A DNA stretch of 64,000 nucleotides from Aquimarina sp042434915 (GTDB taxonomy: Bacteria; Bacteroidota; Bacteroidia; Flavobacteriales; Flavobacteriaceae), in assembly GCF_042434915.1 (NCBI RefSeq), contig NZ_CP170198.1:1674001-1738000 (forward strand), written 5' to 3'. How positions within the stretch are numbered: the first letter of the stretch is position 1; each line of letters starts with the position of its first letter. The notes under the pieces are model-generated. The model was not told the DNA's origin. It searched no databases and was given only the letters and a program-made list of their open reading frames with translations. A program made the position numbers and the translations under genes. This document shows, one piece after another, positions 1-9,095 of this stretch.

Positions 1-119
1 TGGTCAAAGATGTACGTACGGCACACGAGACTGGAAACGTGGACGCTGTAATGAATGGCAACATTGATGAATTTTTAAAAGCCTATTTAATGATGATGGG
101 ACAAAAAGAAGACGAATAA
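1..119 (+). CDS. 3' end of an unidentified gene (partial)
   Basis: An open frame enters the window at base 3 and ends at TAA 117-119. It gives 38 residues ending in MMMGQKEDE, with an acidic tail. The gene's 5' part lies outside the window. I do not recognise the family from this fragment. arsC starts 10 bp downstream on the same strand, so the two may be co-transcribed. The only support is an open frame with a stop just before the next gene. Confidence 0.6.
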   Translation, partial: VKDVRTAHETGNVDAVMNGNIDEFLKAYLMMMGQKEDE

Positions 120-129
120 AAAATATTCT

Positions 130-474
130 ATGTTTACAATATATCACAATCCCCGTTGCAGTAAATCAAGAGCAACCTTATCTATACTGCAAGAAGAACA
201 AAATGAATCGATAGAAATTGTAAAGTATTTAGATCAAAACTTTACTAAAGAAGCGATCGAAAATCTATTGACTAAATTAAATATAGAGCCCATAGAACTT
301 GTTCGCAAAAATGAGCCTTATTGGAAAGAGCATTACAAGAACAAAGAATTATCAAATGATGAAATCATTACGCTACTTGCAGAGCATCCAAATTTAATAG
401 AACGTCCTATTGTAGTTAAGGGTTCAAAAGCTATATTGGGACGCCCTCCCGAAAATGTGAAAGATCTTTTTTGA
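130..474 (+). CDS. arsC: ArsC-family arsenate reductase (glutaredoxin type)
   Basis: The 114-aa product matches the thioredoxin-fold ArsC/Spx superfamily. Members of the ArsC branch reduce arsenate to arsenite through one nucleophilic cysteine recycled by glutathione/glutaredoxin. The active-site loop NPRCSKSR places the nucleophile at Cys10. Arg59 (LVRKNEP), Arg92 (ERPIVV) and Arg105 (GRPPENV) sit where E. coli ArsC has its three anion-binding arginines, which argues for ArsC over Spx. No arsR or arsB is adjacent, so a general redox role remains possible. A strong terminator follows at 502-532. Full-length for the family. Confidence 0.9.
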   Translation: MFTIYHNPRCSKSRATLSILQEEQNESIEIVKYLDQNFTKEAIENLLTKLNIEPIELVRKNEPYWKEHYKNKELSNDEIITLLAEHPNLIERPIVVKGSKAILGRPPENVKDLF

Positions 475-501
475 ATTCTCATCAACCCGATGTAGTTACT
501 T

Positions 502-532
502 AAAGCGATATGTACACGATATCGCTTTTTTT
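502..532 (+). terminator. Rho-independent terminator after arsC
   Basis: AAAGCGATAT, a 7-nt loop and ATATCGCTTTTTTT form a perfect 10-bp stem followed by a T-run, 28 bp past the arsC stop. Confidence 0.85.
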
Positions 533-779
533 ATACATTATTGTAACTACCATCTTTATTTACTGTTTTCCCATAACTTATATATTTTTTTTACGTATTT
601 GAATGTTATTTAGGTAAGAACATGCAGTATTATTAAAAAATAGTTAATTTTTTCCTTGATTATTCCCTAGTATAGTTATAAAATTGTAGCTACTAAAGAC
701 ACCAACACTTTAGCACTCAAAATAACTTTAAATACTATAATCCGCATTCTGTAAAAATACTCTTGAACCTAATTGAATA
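533..779. other. Intergenic region before the receptor pair
   Basis: Very AT-rich leader between the arsC terminator and the first receptor. I find no full TAnnTTTG -7 element and no small ORF I would defend. The receptor promoter presumably lies here, but I cannot place it. Confidence 0.4.
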
Positions 780-3200
780 ATGAAGAAAATTATTGTGCTT
801 GTCATAATGTTTTTCAATTTGCTTGTGTATTCGCAAACTGAAAAAAAAATAGTGATAACTGGTCAAATTGCAGATGCTAGTACTTCAACACCTTTAGAGT
901 ATGCCACTGTTTCATTTATTGAACCAGCTTCTAAACGCGTTGCTTTTGGAGGAATAACTGATAAAAAAGGAAAATTCAAGATTACTATTAGCCCAGGTAT
1001 GTACGAGGTTTATATCGAATTTATTTCCTGTGAAACTAAAATAATTACTCAACAAAATTATAGTAGCAATACAAATCTTGGAATGATTATTTTGAAACCG
1101 TCTTCAGAAGAGCTCGATGATGTAGTAATCACAAGCGAAAAGACAAGTGTCGAAATACGATTGGATAAAAAGATATACAATGTCGGAAAAGATTTAACTG
1201 CAGCAGGAGGCTCCCTAAGTGACGTTTTAACTAACGTCCCCTCTGTATCTGTAGATGCTGCGGGCAGTATTGCCCTTAGAGGTAATGAAAATGTACGTAT
1301 ATTGGTGGATGGAAAACCTTCTGCACTGGTCGGTCTAGGAAATGCAGAAGCACTGCGCCAACTTCCGGCAGAATCAATTGATCGAATCGAAATTATCACT
1401 TCACCTTCCGCTCGTTATGATGCTGAGGGTACAGCCGGTATTATCAATTTAATTCTGAAAAAAAATAAATTAGCAGGTATCAATGCTACACTATTAGCCA
1501 AAACTGGCTATCCTGAAACTGGCGGAGCTTCAGGAAATTTTAATTACCGAACTAATAAAGTAAATATCACCAATTTTACTAGCTATACCTATCGAGAAAC
1601 TCCAGGTAATTCTTTTGTCGAGAATCGTTTTTTTAATATTATACAAGATGTTACAGCTGATAATGGTTTACGTGATGATCCTGATTCCTATCTTCAAGAA
1701 GATAGAGAGTATGACAGAATTTATAGGGGTCTAACAGTCAATTCTGGATTAGAATGGTTTGTGAATGAATCTTCTTCTATTACTAATAAATTTTTATATC
1801 GCGCAAGTAATATTGACAATATCACTACAAATTCGATAACTCAATTTGACGAAAACAAAAATAGAGTTGCTCAAAATGTACGGGTAGACCCAAATAATGA
1901 AAAAGACATCACACGACAGTATTCTTTAAATTACAATAAAAAGTTTAAAACTTCAGATCATAACCTTTCGTTCGATTTTCAATTTGAAAATAGTGAAGAA
2001 AATGACGCTACGCGCATTACTCAAAGTAATTCAACGTTAGCCGAATTAGTCTCTACAGACATAGACGAGCGCAATATTTTGTTACAATCTGACTATAATC
2101 TACCTCTATCCCAAAAATTTAAAATCGAGCTTGGGTATAGAGGGATTTTTAACAATCGACAAACTGATTTTGTGGTTAGCGAGGAATTGAATAATACCAT
2201 TGCACTAAATAACGACTTAACTAATTTTCTAGAGTTTCAGCAATATGTTAATGCTGCCTATGTTCAATTTGGAAGCAAATTTGGTAAATTCTCCATCCTT
2301 TTAGGTTTAAGAGCAGAAGATACACGAATCATCATAATACAAAAAACTAATTTTGAATTTAATAAAAAAGAATATACAGACGTATTTCCTACTTCGAATA
2401 TAGCCTATGAAATAGGTAAAAAGCACACCATAACTTTAGGTTTTAATAGAAGAATTCGAAGACCTGGCGCAGCTTTTTTAAATCCATTTCCTGCTAGATC
2501 TAGTATAACAAATATTTTTCAAGGCAACCCTAACTTAGATCCTAGCTACAGCAATGTTGCAGAGGTATCGTATCTTAATAAGATGCCTAAGTTAACCTTG
2601 GATGCTTCTATCTATTATAATCATACCTCGGATGTTTTTACATTCGTACCTATCGATACGGGAGAACGTGTCACCATCGGAGTTGATGCCAACAACAACC
2701 CAACAATTGTACCAGTGATATCAAGAACACCGATTAATCTAAATAACTCTGATCGCTACGGTGTTGATTTTACTGCTATATACACACCGATTAAAAAATG
2801 GAGAATTAATGGCAACTTCAATGGTTCATACTATGAAATTAATGGCAATTATGAAAGAGAAAACCTTGATGCTGCAGCGTTTAGCTGGTCTGCCCGCTTA
2901 AACAACAAAATATCTCTGCCAGCAGCAATTGATTGGCAAACTATTTTGGACTATCGAGGCCCAATAGTTAATGGTCAAATAAGAAACAAAGGTGTTTTTA
3001 CAACGAACCTCGCATTCAGTAAAAATTTCTTTAAAAATAAGGCCACCTTGACTTTGGGTATTAATGACGTATTTAATTCCAACATTGGAAAAAGTACAGT
3101 AACAGCCTCAACGTTTACCTCTTATAGCGAATATCAATGGAGGGTACGTACTTTTAATTTATCATTTACCTACCGCTTTAAGCGAAAAAAAAGCAAGTAA
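780..3200 (+). CDS. Outer-membrane beta-barrel receptor, TonB-dependent-like (copy 1)
   Basis: The 806-aa protein begins with a signal peptide (about residues 1-19, ending LVYSQ). Then come a CarboxypepD_reg-like domain (about 25-110, with PLEYATVSF and GKFKITI), a plug domain (about 130-235, with LRGNENVRILVDGKPS and PSARYDAEGTAGIINLI) and a C-terminal beta barrel of the outer membrane beta-barrel family (OMP_b-brl type). Related proteins are outer-membrane transporters or receptors; the substrate cannot be read from the sequence. No SusD partner or sigma/anti-sigma pair is adjacent. It is a tandem paralog of the next gene, sharing blocks such as LDKKIYNVGKDLT. It ends in a basic tail (RFKRKKSK) instead of a terminal aromatic residue. 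Confidence 0.9.
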   Translation: MKKIIVLVIMFFNLLVYSQTEKKIVITGQIADASTSTPLEYATVSFIEPASKRVAFGGITDKKGKFKITISPGMYEVYIEFISCETKIITQQNYSSNTNLGMIILKPSSEELDDVVITSEKTSVEIRLDKKIYNVGKDLTAAGGSLSDVLTNVPSVSVDAAGSIALRGNENVRILVDGKPSALVGLGNAEALRQLPAESIDRIEIITSPSARYDAEGTAGIINLILKKNKLAGINATLLAKTGYPETGGASGNFNYRTNKVNITNFTSYTYRETPGNSFVENRFFNIIQDVTADNGLRDDPDSYLQEDREYDRIYRGLTVNSGLEWFVNESSSITNKFLYRASNIDNITTNSITQFDENKNRVAQNVRVDPNNEKDITRQYSLNYNKKFKTSDHNLSFDFQFENSEENDATRITQSNSTLAELVSTDIDERNILLQSDYNLPLSQKFKIELGYRGIFNNRQTDFVVSEELNNTIALNNDLTNFLEFQQYVNAAYVQFGSKFGKFSILLGLRAEDTRIIIIQKTNFEFNKKEYTDVFPTSNIAYEIGKKHTITLGFNRRIRRPGAAFLNPFPARSSITNIFQGNPNLDPSYSNVAEVSYLNKMPKLTLDASIYYNHTSDVFTFVPIDTGERVTIGVDANNNPTIVPVISRTPINLNNSDRYGVDFTAIYTPIKKWRINGNFNGSYYEINGNYERENLDAAAFSWSARLNNKISLPAAIDWQTILDYRGPIVNGQIRNKGVFTTNLAFSKNFFKNKATLTLGINDVFNSNIGKSTVTASTFTSYSEYQWRVRTFNLSFTYRFKRKKSK

Positions 3201-3294
3201 GAAGTCTGAAAACAACCTTATGATGTTTTAACATTATCTTAACTGTTATGGATTAAACCTACTTCCTATTTACAAGTCTAACGTTCAAAAAAAC

Positions 3295-5754
3295 ATGTTT
3301 AGATTTCAAATGATGGTTAGAGCCATCGTCTTCTTTTTGGGTATATCCTTGACTGCACAGACTTCGAACAACCCTGTTAGGATAACAGGAAAGGTAGTTG
3401 ATCAAATTACTAATGAACCTTTAGAATACGCGACTGTAAGTTTTTTCGACGTAAAGCAACAAAGAATTGTTACTGGAGGTATTACTGATCAAAATGGTGC
3501 TTTTGGTATCGATGTTCCTTCGGGTGTTTATGATGTAAAAATTGAATTTATTTCATTTAAAACTGTTACATTACCTCAGCAAAAATTATTTAAAGATACC
3601 ACGCTTAAGCCTGTACTCTTAAGTCTGGATACCGAGTCCTTAGAAGATGTAGTTATTATTGCCGAAAAAACTACCGTTGATATCCGTTTGGATAAAAAGA
3701 TATACAATGTGGGAAAAGATTTGACAGTAAGTGGCGGAACGGTAAGTGATGTATTAGATAATGTTCCCTCTGTTTCTGTTGATGTAGAAGGGAATGTTGC
3801 GTTACGGGGTAACGATAATGTCAAAATTTTAATTAATGGAAAACCTTCGGGCTTAGTTGGATTGAGTGGTACAGATGCATTAAGACAATTACCTGCAGAA
3901 TCTATCGAACGTGTCGAGGTAATTACGTCTCCCTCTGCACGCTATGATGCCGAAGGAACTGCTGGTATACTCAACATTATTCTTAGGCGAAGTAAATTAC
4001 AAGGTCTTAATGGCGCTATCACTCTAAATTCTGGATACCCTTTTCAGGCAGGGGCTTCGGGAAATTTAAACTATCGTACGGGAGATTTTAATTTTTTTAC
4101 AACCTCGGGATATGCTTATCGCGAAGTACCAGGAAATGCATTGACGAGAACACGATATTTTAATATAAATACAGATACCGGTATAGATGGACCAGATTCT
4201 TTCTTAAATGAAACTCGAGATTTTGATCGCATACGTAAGGGTCTAAATACGAATATAGGAGTAGAATGGTATGTTAATGAAACTTCGTCGATTACTACTT
4301 CCTTTTTATACAGAAATAGTGATAATGAGAGTAATACTACAAATATTATTGTCGAACCAGATAGTAATGGTTCAATTGTTAATAGTACCGTTAGATTTGA
4401 CCCCGAGCGAGAAGATGATATTACTAAACAATACTCATTAAACTATGTGAAAAACTTTAAGAAAGCTGGTCACAAATTAACCTTTGATTTTCAAATTGAA
4501 AATAGTTTAGAAGAAGAAAATTCTGAAATCATACAGGGTAATACATCTAGCATCGAATTAGTGAACACTGTAGAAGATCAGGATCGAATTTTGCTACAAA
4601 GTGATTATGTGTTACCACTAGGTGAATTAAGTCAATTTGAATTAGGTTATCGCGGTAACTTCAATACTTTACGTACAGATTACCTTGTGGGCACAGATAA
4701 TAATGGAGTAATTACCATTGATAGAGGTGTTTCAAATAATCTTATCTATACAGAACAAGTAAATGCTTTTTATTCTCAATTTGGTAGTAAAATTAATGCT
4801 TTTTCATTTTTATTAGGATTACGCTTAGAAGAAACAAGAATTACCATCGATCAAACAACTAGTGGTGATTTTAGTAAAAAGAACTACTTAGATTTCTTTC
4901 CAACAATTAATTTAAGTTATGAATTTAATGAGAAACAAAGTTTAACTCTAGGATACAATCGTAGAATTAGAAGACCTCGCTCTCGATTTATAAATCCTTT
5001 TCCCTCTAGATCGAGTATAACGAATATTTTTCAAGGAAATGCAGATTTGGATCCTAGCTATGCAGATGCATTTGACATTGGTTACCTCAATCGAATGGGA
5101 AAGGTAACCTTAAATACATCTTTATATTACAATCACTCAACTCAGATATTCACATTTATTTCTGAAGACACAGGAACAACGGCTCTTATATCTAATAGTG
5201 ATACTTCTCAAACCGAAGTTCCCGTTATTAGAAGAACGCCAATAAACTTATCAAGTTCTGATAGATATGGTTTTGAATTTACTTTGACATATAATCCAAT
5301 CAAGAAATGGCGAATGAATGGAAGTTTTAATGCTTTTCAAGATAATACTAGCGGCAGTTATGAAGGAGTTAATTTTGATAATGATAACTTTAGCTGGTTT
5401 GCCCGTTTTAGCAATAAAATCACACTCCCTGCAAAAATTGATTGGCAAACCAATATAGATTATCGTGGTCCTAGTGAGACGGCACAAAGTCAAAATGATG
5501 GAATTTTCACTACTAATATGGCTTTTAGTAAAGATCTTTTTAAAGACAAAGCTTCGATTACTTTTAATATCAGTGATCTTTTCAATTCAAGAAAACGAAT
5601 TAGTAACTCTATAACTAATACTTTTGAATCATATAGTGAATTTCAATGGAGAGAACGCAATTTTAATGTATCATTTACTTACCGTTTTAATCAAAAGAAA
5701 AAACGTGAACGATCCACTAGAGAAGGTAATGGAGATGAAGAATATGAGGGATAG
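3295..5754 (+). CDS. Outer-membrane beta-barrel receptor, TonB-dependent-like (copy 2)
   Basis: The 819-aa product has the same architecture as the gene 94 bp upstream: signal sequence (to about residue 22, LTAQT), CarboxypepD_reg-like domain, plug (LRGNDNVKILINGKPS) and long beta barrel. The two align along their whole length, so this is a tandem duplication that has diverged. Initiation could be at 3295 or at either of two ATGs at 3310/3313, since MMVRAIVFFLG looks like the natural start of the signal peptide. About 20 highly charged residues (KKKRERSTREGNGDEEYEG) follow the last barrel strand, unusual because barrel proteins usually end in an aromatic residue. A hairpin terminator follows at 5762. 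Confidence 0.9.
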   Translation: MFRFQMMVRAIVFFLGISLTAQTSNNPVRITGKVVDQITNEPLEYATVSFFDVKQQRIVTGGITDQNGAFGIDVPSGVYDVKIEFISFKTVTLPQQKLFKDTTLKPVLLSLDTESLEDVVIIAEKTTVDIRLDKKIYNVGKDLTVSGGTVSDVLDNVPSVSVDVEGNVALRGNDNVKILINGKPSGLVGLSGTDALRQLPAESIERVEVITSPSARYDAEGTAGILNIILRRSKLQGLNGAITLNSGYPFQAGASGNLNYRTGDFNFFTTSGYAYREVPGNALTRTRYFNINTDTGIDGPDSFLNETRDFDRIRKGLNTNIGVEWYVNETSSITTSFLYRNSDNESNTTNIIVEPDSNGSIVNSTVRFDPEREDDITKQYSLNYVKNFKKAGHKLTFDFQIENSLEEENSEIIQGNTSSIELVNTVEDQDRILLQSDYVLPLGELSQFELGYRGNFNTLRTDYLVGTDNNGVITIDRGVSNNLIYTEQVNAFYSQFGSKINAFSFLLGLRLEETRITIDQTTSGDFSKKNYLDFFPTINLSYEFNEKQSLTLGYNRRIRRPRSRFINPFPSRSSITNIFQGNADLDPSYADAFDIGYLNRMGKVTLNTSLYYNHSTQIFTFISEDTGTTALISNSDTSQTEVPVIRRTPINLSSSDRYGFEFTLTYNPIKKWRMNGSFNAFQDNTSGSYEGVNFDNDNFSWFARFSNKITLPAKIDWQTNIDYRGPSETAQSQNDGIFTTNMAFSKDLFKDKASITFNISDLFNSRKRISNSITNTFESYSEFQWRERNFNVSFTYRFNQKKKRERSTREGNGDEEYEG

Positions 5755-5761
5755 ATAACTT

Positions 5762-5791
5762 AAAAAGGGACTTCAAATGAAGTCCCTTTTT
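5762..5791. terminator. Bidirectional hairpin terminator
   Basis: AAAAAGGGACTT and AAGTCCCTTTTT form a perfect 12-bp stem around a 6-nt loop. A-run and T-run flanks let it serve both the receptor gene on the plus strand and the small gene ending at 5815 on the minus strand. Confidence 0.85.
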
Positions 5792-5814
5792 AAAGTATAT
5801 AATGAATAGCGTAT

Positions 5815-5991
5815 TTATGCTACTTCTTTAGCTTTTCGCTTTTCTTCACGCTTTAATTTAAAGTTTTCGATAGTTGCACCAAAAATCCAATATGGTACTA
5901 CGAAGGTTAATAAAAAGATCATTAACCAAAAGCCTATTGTTAATATGGTTAAAAAAGCTAAAAAACCTAAGTATTGATCAAATTCAAACAT
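5815..5991 (-). CDS. Small membrane protein, 58 aa
   Basis: An ATG at 5989-5991 (minus strand) opens a 58-codon frame beginning MFEFDQYLGFLAFLTILTIG and ending in a basic tail (KLKREEKRKAKEVA). The middle holds one or two hydrophobic segments (about residues 9-39). A charged cytoplasmic tail after a membrane hairpin is typical of real small membrane proteins. It fills most of a 420-bp gap between the receptors and fumC and ends just before a bidirectional terminator, as a real convergent gene would. Function unknown. I am fairly confident it is coding. Confidence 0.65.
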   Translation of the reverse strand: MFEFDQYLGFLAFLTILTIGFWLMIFLLTFVVPYWIFGATIENFKLKREEKRKAKEVA

Positions 5992-6139
5992 AATGCTATA
6001 GTAATTTACAATTTTGCCAAAGATAGTAACTCTGTCCTTTATCTCATAAAATTACTTTAAATAATTTGAAATACTTTATTATAGCAACATGGGTAATGAA
6101 TAAACAATAGTTTTCTGAAGATCTAGTGCTACAAATTCT

Positions 6140-6147
6140 TAAATTTG
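6140..6147 (+). promoter_or_regulatory. Promoter -7 element for fumC (TAAATTTG)
   Basis: TAAATTTG fits the Bacteroidota -7 consensus TAnnTTTG and lies 26 bp upstream of the fumC ATG. A -33 TTG is not clear. Confidence 0.5.
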
Positions 6148-6173
6148 CATTCTAAAAATTTAACACACATACT

Positions 6174-7568
6174 ATGGATTTTAGAATAGAAAAAGATACC
6201 ATGGGGGAAGTTAAAGTTCCTTCTGATAAGTTATGGGGTGCACAGACAGAGCGTTCGAGAAATAATTTTAAAATTGGAGCTGCCGCCTCCATGCCTTTAG
6301 AAATAATTTATGGCTTTGCTTATCTTAAAAAATCAGCTGCTTATACAAATTGTGAATTAGGTGTTTTACCTATCGAAAAAAGAGATCTTATTGCTCAAGT
6401 TTGTGACGAGATTTTAGAAGGAAAACACGATGACCAGTTCCCACTAGTAATTTGGCAAACTGGATCTGGGACACAAAGTAATATGAATGTTAATGAGGTT
6501 ATTGCTAATAGAGCACATCAATTGGCTGGTAAAACTATTGGAGAGGGTGAAAAAACATTACAACCTAATGACGACGTAAATAAATCACAATCATCTAACG
6601 ATACATTTCCGACCGGGATGCATATAGCTGCCTATAAGAAATTAGTAGAAGTTACAATACCTGGTGTTACTCAATTAAGAGATACCTTACATAGAAAGTC
6701 TGAAGAATTTAAAAACGTTGTCAAAATAGGTCGTACGCATTTCATGGATGCTACACCCTTGACTATCGGACAGGAATTATCTGGATATGTTTCTCAATTA
6801 GATCACGGACTCAAAGCTTTAGAAAACACTTTACCACACATGGCAGAGATTGCTTTGGGTGGAACAGCTGTTGGTACTGGCCTTAATACTCCCGAAGGTT
6901 ATGCCAAAAAGGTTTCTGAGTATATCGCTCAGTTTACCAAACTACCCTTTACAACTGCCGATAATAAATTCGAAGCTTTGGCCGCACATGATGCATTTGT
7001 TGAAACTCATGGTGCATTAAAGCAATTGGCAGTTGCGCTAAATAAAATCGGTAATGATATTAGAATGCTTGCTTCTGGACCTCGAAGTGGCATTGGTGAA
7101 TTAATAATTCCTGCCAATGAACCTGGTAGTTCCATTATGCCAGGAAAGGTAAATCCTACACAATGTGAAGCATTAACTATGGTCTGTGCACAAGTAGTAG
7201 GAAATGATGTTGCTATTAGTGTTGGAGGTATGCAAGGACATTTCGAATTAAATGTTTTTAAGCCAGTTTTGGCTGCCAGTTTATTACAAAGTGCTCAATT
7301 GATTGGAGATGCATGTGTATCTTTTGATGAACATTGTGCTCAAGGTATTGAACCAAATCAAGCAAGGATTACAGAATTATTAAATAATTCATTAATGTTA
7401 GTAACCGCTTTAAACACCAAAATTGGTTACTATAAAGCTGCCGAAATAGCAAATACTGCACATCAAAATGGTACAACCTTAAAACAGGAAGCTGTTGCAT
7501 TAGGCTATGTAACCGAAGAAGAGTTTGACCAATGGGTAAAACCTGAAAACATGGTGGGTAAATTATAA
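6174..7568 (+). CDS. fumC: Class II fumarate hydratase
   Basis: The 464-aa enzyme interconverts fumarate and L-malate in the TCA cycle and needs no iron-sulfur cluster. The superfamily signature GSSIMPGKVNPTQ is present near residue 318. The substrate-binding stretches TGSGTQSNMNVNEV and SSNDTFPTGMH are intact, and the length is normal for class II fumarases. The ATG at 6174 is preceded by a -7 element at 6140. It stands alone: a convergent gene follows after a shared terminator, and a divergent 58-aa gene lies upstream. Confidence 0.96.
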   Translation: MDFRIEKDTMGEVKVPSDKLWGAQTERSRNNFKIGAAASMPLEIIYGFAYLKKSAAYTNCELGVLPIEKRDLIAQVCDEILEGKHDDQFPLVIWQTGSGTQSNMNVNEVIANRAHQLAGKTIGEGEKTLQPNDDVNKSQSSNDTFPTGMHIAAYKKLVEVTIPGVTQLRDTLHRKSEEFKNVVKIGRTHFMDATPLTIGQELSGYVSQLDHGLKALENTLPHMAEIALGGTAVGTGLNTPEGYAKKVSEYIAQFTKLPFTTADNKFEALAAHDAFVETHGALKQLAVALNKIGNDIRMLASGPRSGIGELIIPANEPGSSIMPGKVNPTQCEALTMVCAQVVGNDVAISVGGMQGHFELNVFKPVLAASLLQSAQLIGDACVSFDEHCAQGIEPNQARITELLNNSLMLVTALNTKIGYYKAAEIANTAHQNGTTLKQEAVALGYVTEEEFDQWVKPENMVGKL

Positions 7569-7587
7569 TGATAATGATCATAGTTAA

Positions 7588-7628
7588 ATTAAGAAGGCAG
7601 TCTAATATAAATAGACTGCTTTCTTAAT
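7588..7628. terminator. Bidirectional terminator between convergent genes
   Basis: GGCAGTCTA and TAGACTGC pair around a 7-nt loop, with purine-rich AAGAA and pyrimidine-rich TTTCTT flanks extending the stem. It sits between the fumC stop and the stop of the convergent PLP enzyme. Confidence 0.75.
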
Positions 7629-7647
7629 TATAGGATAAAATAAAGTC

Positions 7648-8898
7648 TTATACTTGATCCAAAGCCTGTTTAAGATCCCAAATTATATCTTCATAATTTT
7701 CTATTCCAATAGATAACCGTACCAATTTATCGGTTATTTTGAGCTTTTTGCGATGTTGCTCCTCTACGCCTGCGTGAGTCATTGTTTTGGGATGCTCTGC
7801 TAGACTTTCGGTTCCACCTAAGCTTACTGCTAATTTGATCAATTGCAAGCTATTTAAAAATTTAAAAGCTTCTTTTTCTCCACCCTTGATATCAAATGAA
7901 ACCATGGCACCTGGCTCAGAACATTGCTTTTTATAAATATCATAATGTCGTGTACCCTCTGTTAATAGCCCTAAATAATAAACCTTTTCTATCTTTTTAT
8001 GATCCTTGAGAAAATAAGCAATCTCTTGTGCATTCTTAGTTTGTTGATCCATTCTTACTTTCAAGGTTTCTAAGCTTCTCAATAGTAACCATGCCGTATG
8101 CGGACTCACCATATTCCCTAAAAATGTTCTAAGCACTCGTACTCGTTGCATCACTTCTGCTCCTCCCAAAACGGCTCCGGCTATTAGATCGCTATGTCCC
8201 CCAATATATTTTGTAGCAGAATATAGTACCAAATCTGCACCACATTGCAAAGGATGTTGCCACAAAGGTCCCATATAGGTGTTATCGACAGCTAATAAAA
8301 CTTTTTTAACATCTGTAGAGTAGGAAGCTGCCATAGCACTAAATTCACTAATATCTACTATATCATTTGTTGGATTAGCAGGGGTCTCAAGGTATATCAT
8401 AGCTAACTTATCTGCCTTACCAGTGGCTTTAATCATAGCATTTATTTCATCCATACTTTGATTAGGAAAAACTGCCAATGTATGTACTCCTATTTTGTCT
8501 AAAAAATGTTGAATAAAATGATCAGTACCACCATACACTGGATTACCATACACTAACAAATCACCTGGATTTAAAAATTCCATTAATACGGTACTTATTG
8601 CTGACATTCCACTTTCAAATACAGCGCAAGCATCAGCTTGATCCCATAAGCTAAGGCGGTTCTCTAAAATTTCTAAATTAGGATTATTAATGCGACTGTA
8701 AATTAAACCTAATTCTTCGGTAGGATTTTTTTCTCGCAAACCATAAGCTAATTCAAAAAACGCTTTTCCCTCTTCGGCTGTCTTAAATACAAACGTGGAG
8801 GTTTGAAAAATAGGACATTTTATGGCTCCTTCTGATAATTCGGGTTTATACCCATAGGTCATCATTAAACTCTCAGGATTAAAGGTATGATCTTTCAT
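7648..8898 (-). CDS. Cys/Met-metabolism PLP enzyme (cystathionine gamma-synthase / methionine gamma-lyase family)
   Basis: The 416-aa product is a fold-type I PLP enzyme of the trans-sulfuration family. SATKYIGGHSD (about residues 225-236) carries the Schiff-base lysine. YGNPVYGGT, the AVDNTYMGP aspartate and SLGGTESLAEHP at the substrate end are typical. Members act as cystathionine synthases or lyases or as methionine gamma-lyases, and sequence alone does not separate them. It is divergent from an Lrp/AsnC regulator 197 bp away. That arrangement is common for amino-acid catabolic enzymes and supports a lyase role under Lrp-type control, by inference. Confidence 0.88.
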   Translation of the reverse strand: MKDHTFNPESLMMTYGYKPELSEGAIKCPIFQTSTFVFKTAEEGKAFFELAYGLREKNPTEELGLIYSRINNPNLEILENRLSLWDQADACAVFESGMSAISTVLMEFLNPGDLLVYGNPVYGGTDHFIQHFLDKIGVHTLAVFPNQSMDEINAMIKATGKADKLAMIYLETPANPTNDIVDISEFSAMAASYSTDVKKVLLAVDNTYMGPLWQHPLQCGADLVLYSATKYIGGHSDLIAGAVLGGAEVMQRVRVLRTFLGNMVSPHTAWLLLRSLETLKVRMDQQTKNAQEIAYFLKDHKKIEKVYYLGLLTEGTRHYDIYKKQCSEPGAMVSFDIKGGEKEAFKFLNSLQLIKLAVSLGGTESLAEHPKTMTHAGVEEQHRKKLKITDKLVRLSIGIENYEDIIWDLKQALDQV

Positions 8899-8917
8899 TT
8901 TTTATATGATTTATATA

Positions 8918-9090
8918 ATTAGAATAGGTTAAAATAATTAGTAGGTCTCAACTAATAAATACCATATAAAACTATCAATTTAAAGAATAATAAACTTCAC
9001 TATTAGAAATATTAGAATATTATTCTAATTAAATAATATTAAAAGCAAAAAATTCTAAATTAGATTATATATTACGCTTTCTTTAGAATA
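8918..9090. promoter_or_regulatory. Candidate Lrp/AsnC operator cluster
   Basis: The divergent intergenic region holds a perfect palindrome, ATTAGAATA-T-TATTCTAAT, at 9011-9029. A further exact ATTAGAATA lies at 8918-8926 near the PLP-enzyme start. Variants TTTAGAATA (9082-9090) and AATTCTAAAT (9051-9060) lie near the regulator start. Several spaced copies fit the octameric, DNA-wrapping Lrp family. The site assignment is inferred from position and symmetry. Confidence 0.55.
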
Positions 9091-9095
9091 AAATT

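Noticed and set aside
1058..1399. 113-aa minus-strand frame, and a similar one at 3576-3824
   Set aside because: Both are antisense to the same conserved region of the two receptor paralogs, so the similarity follows from the sense genes.
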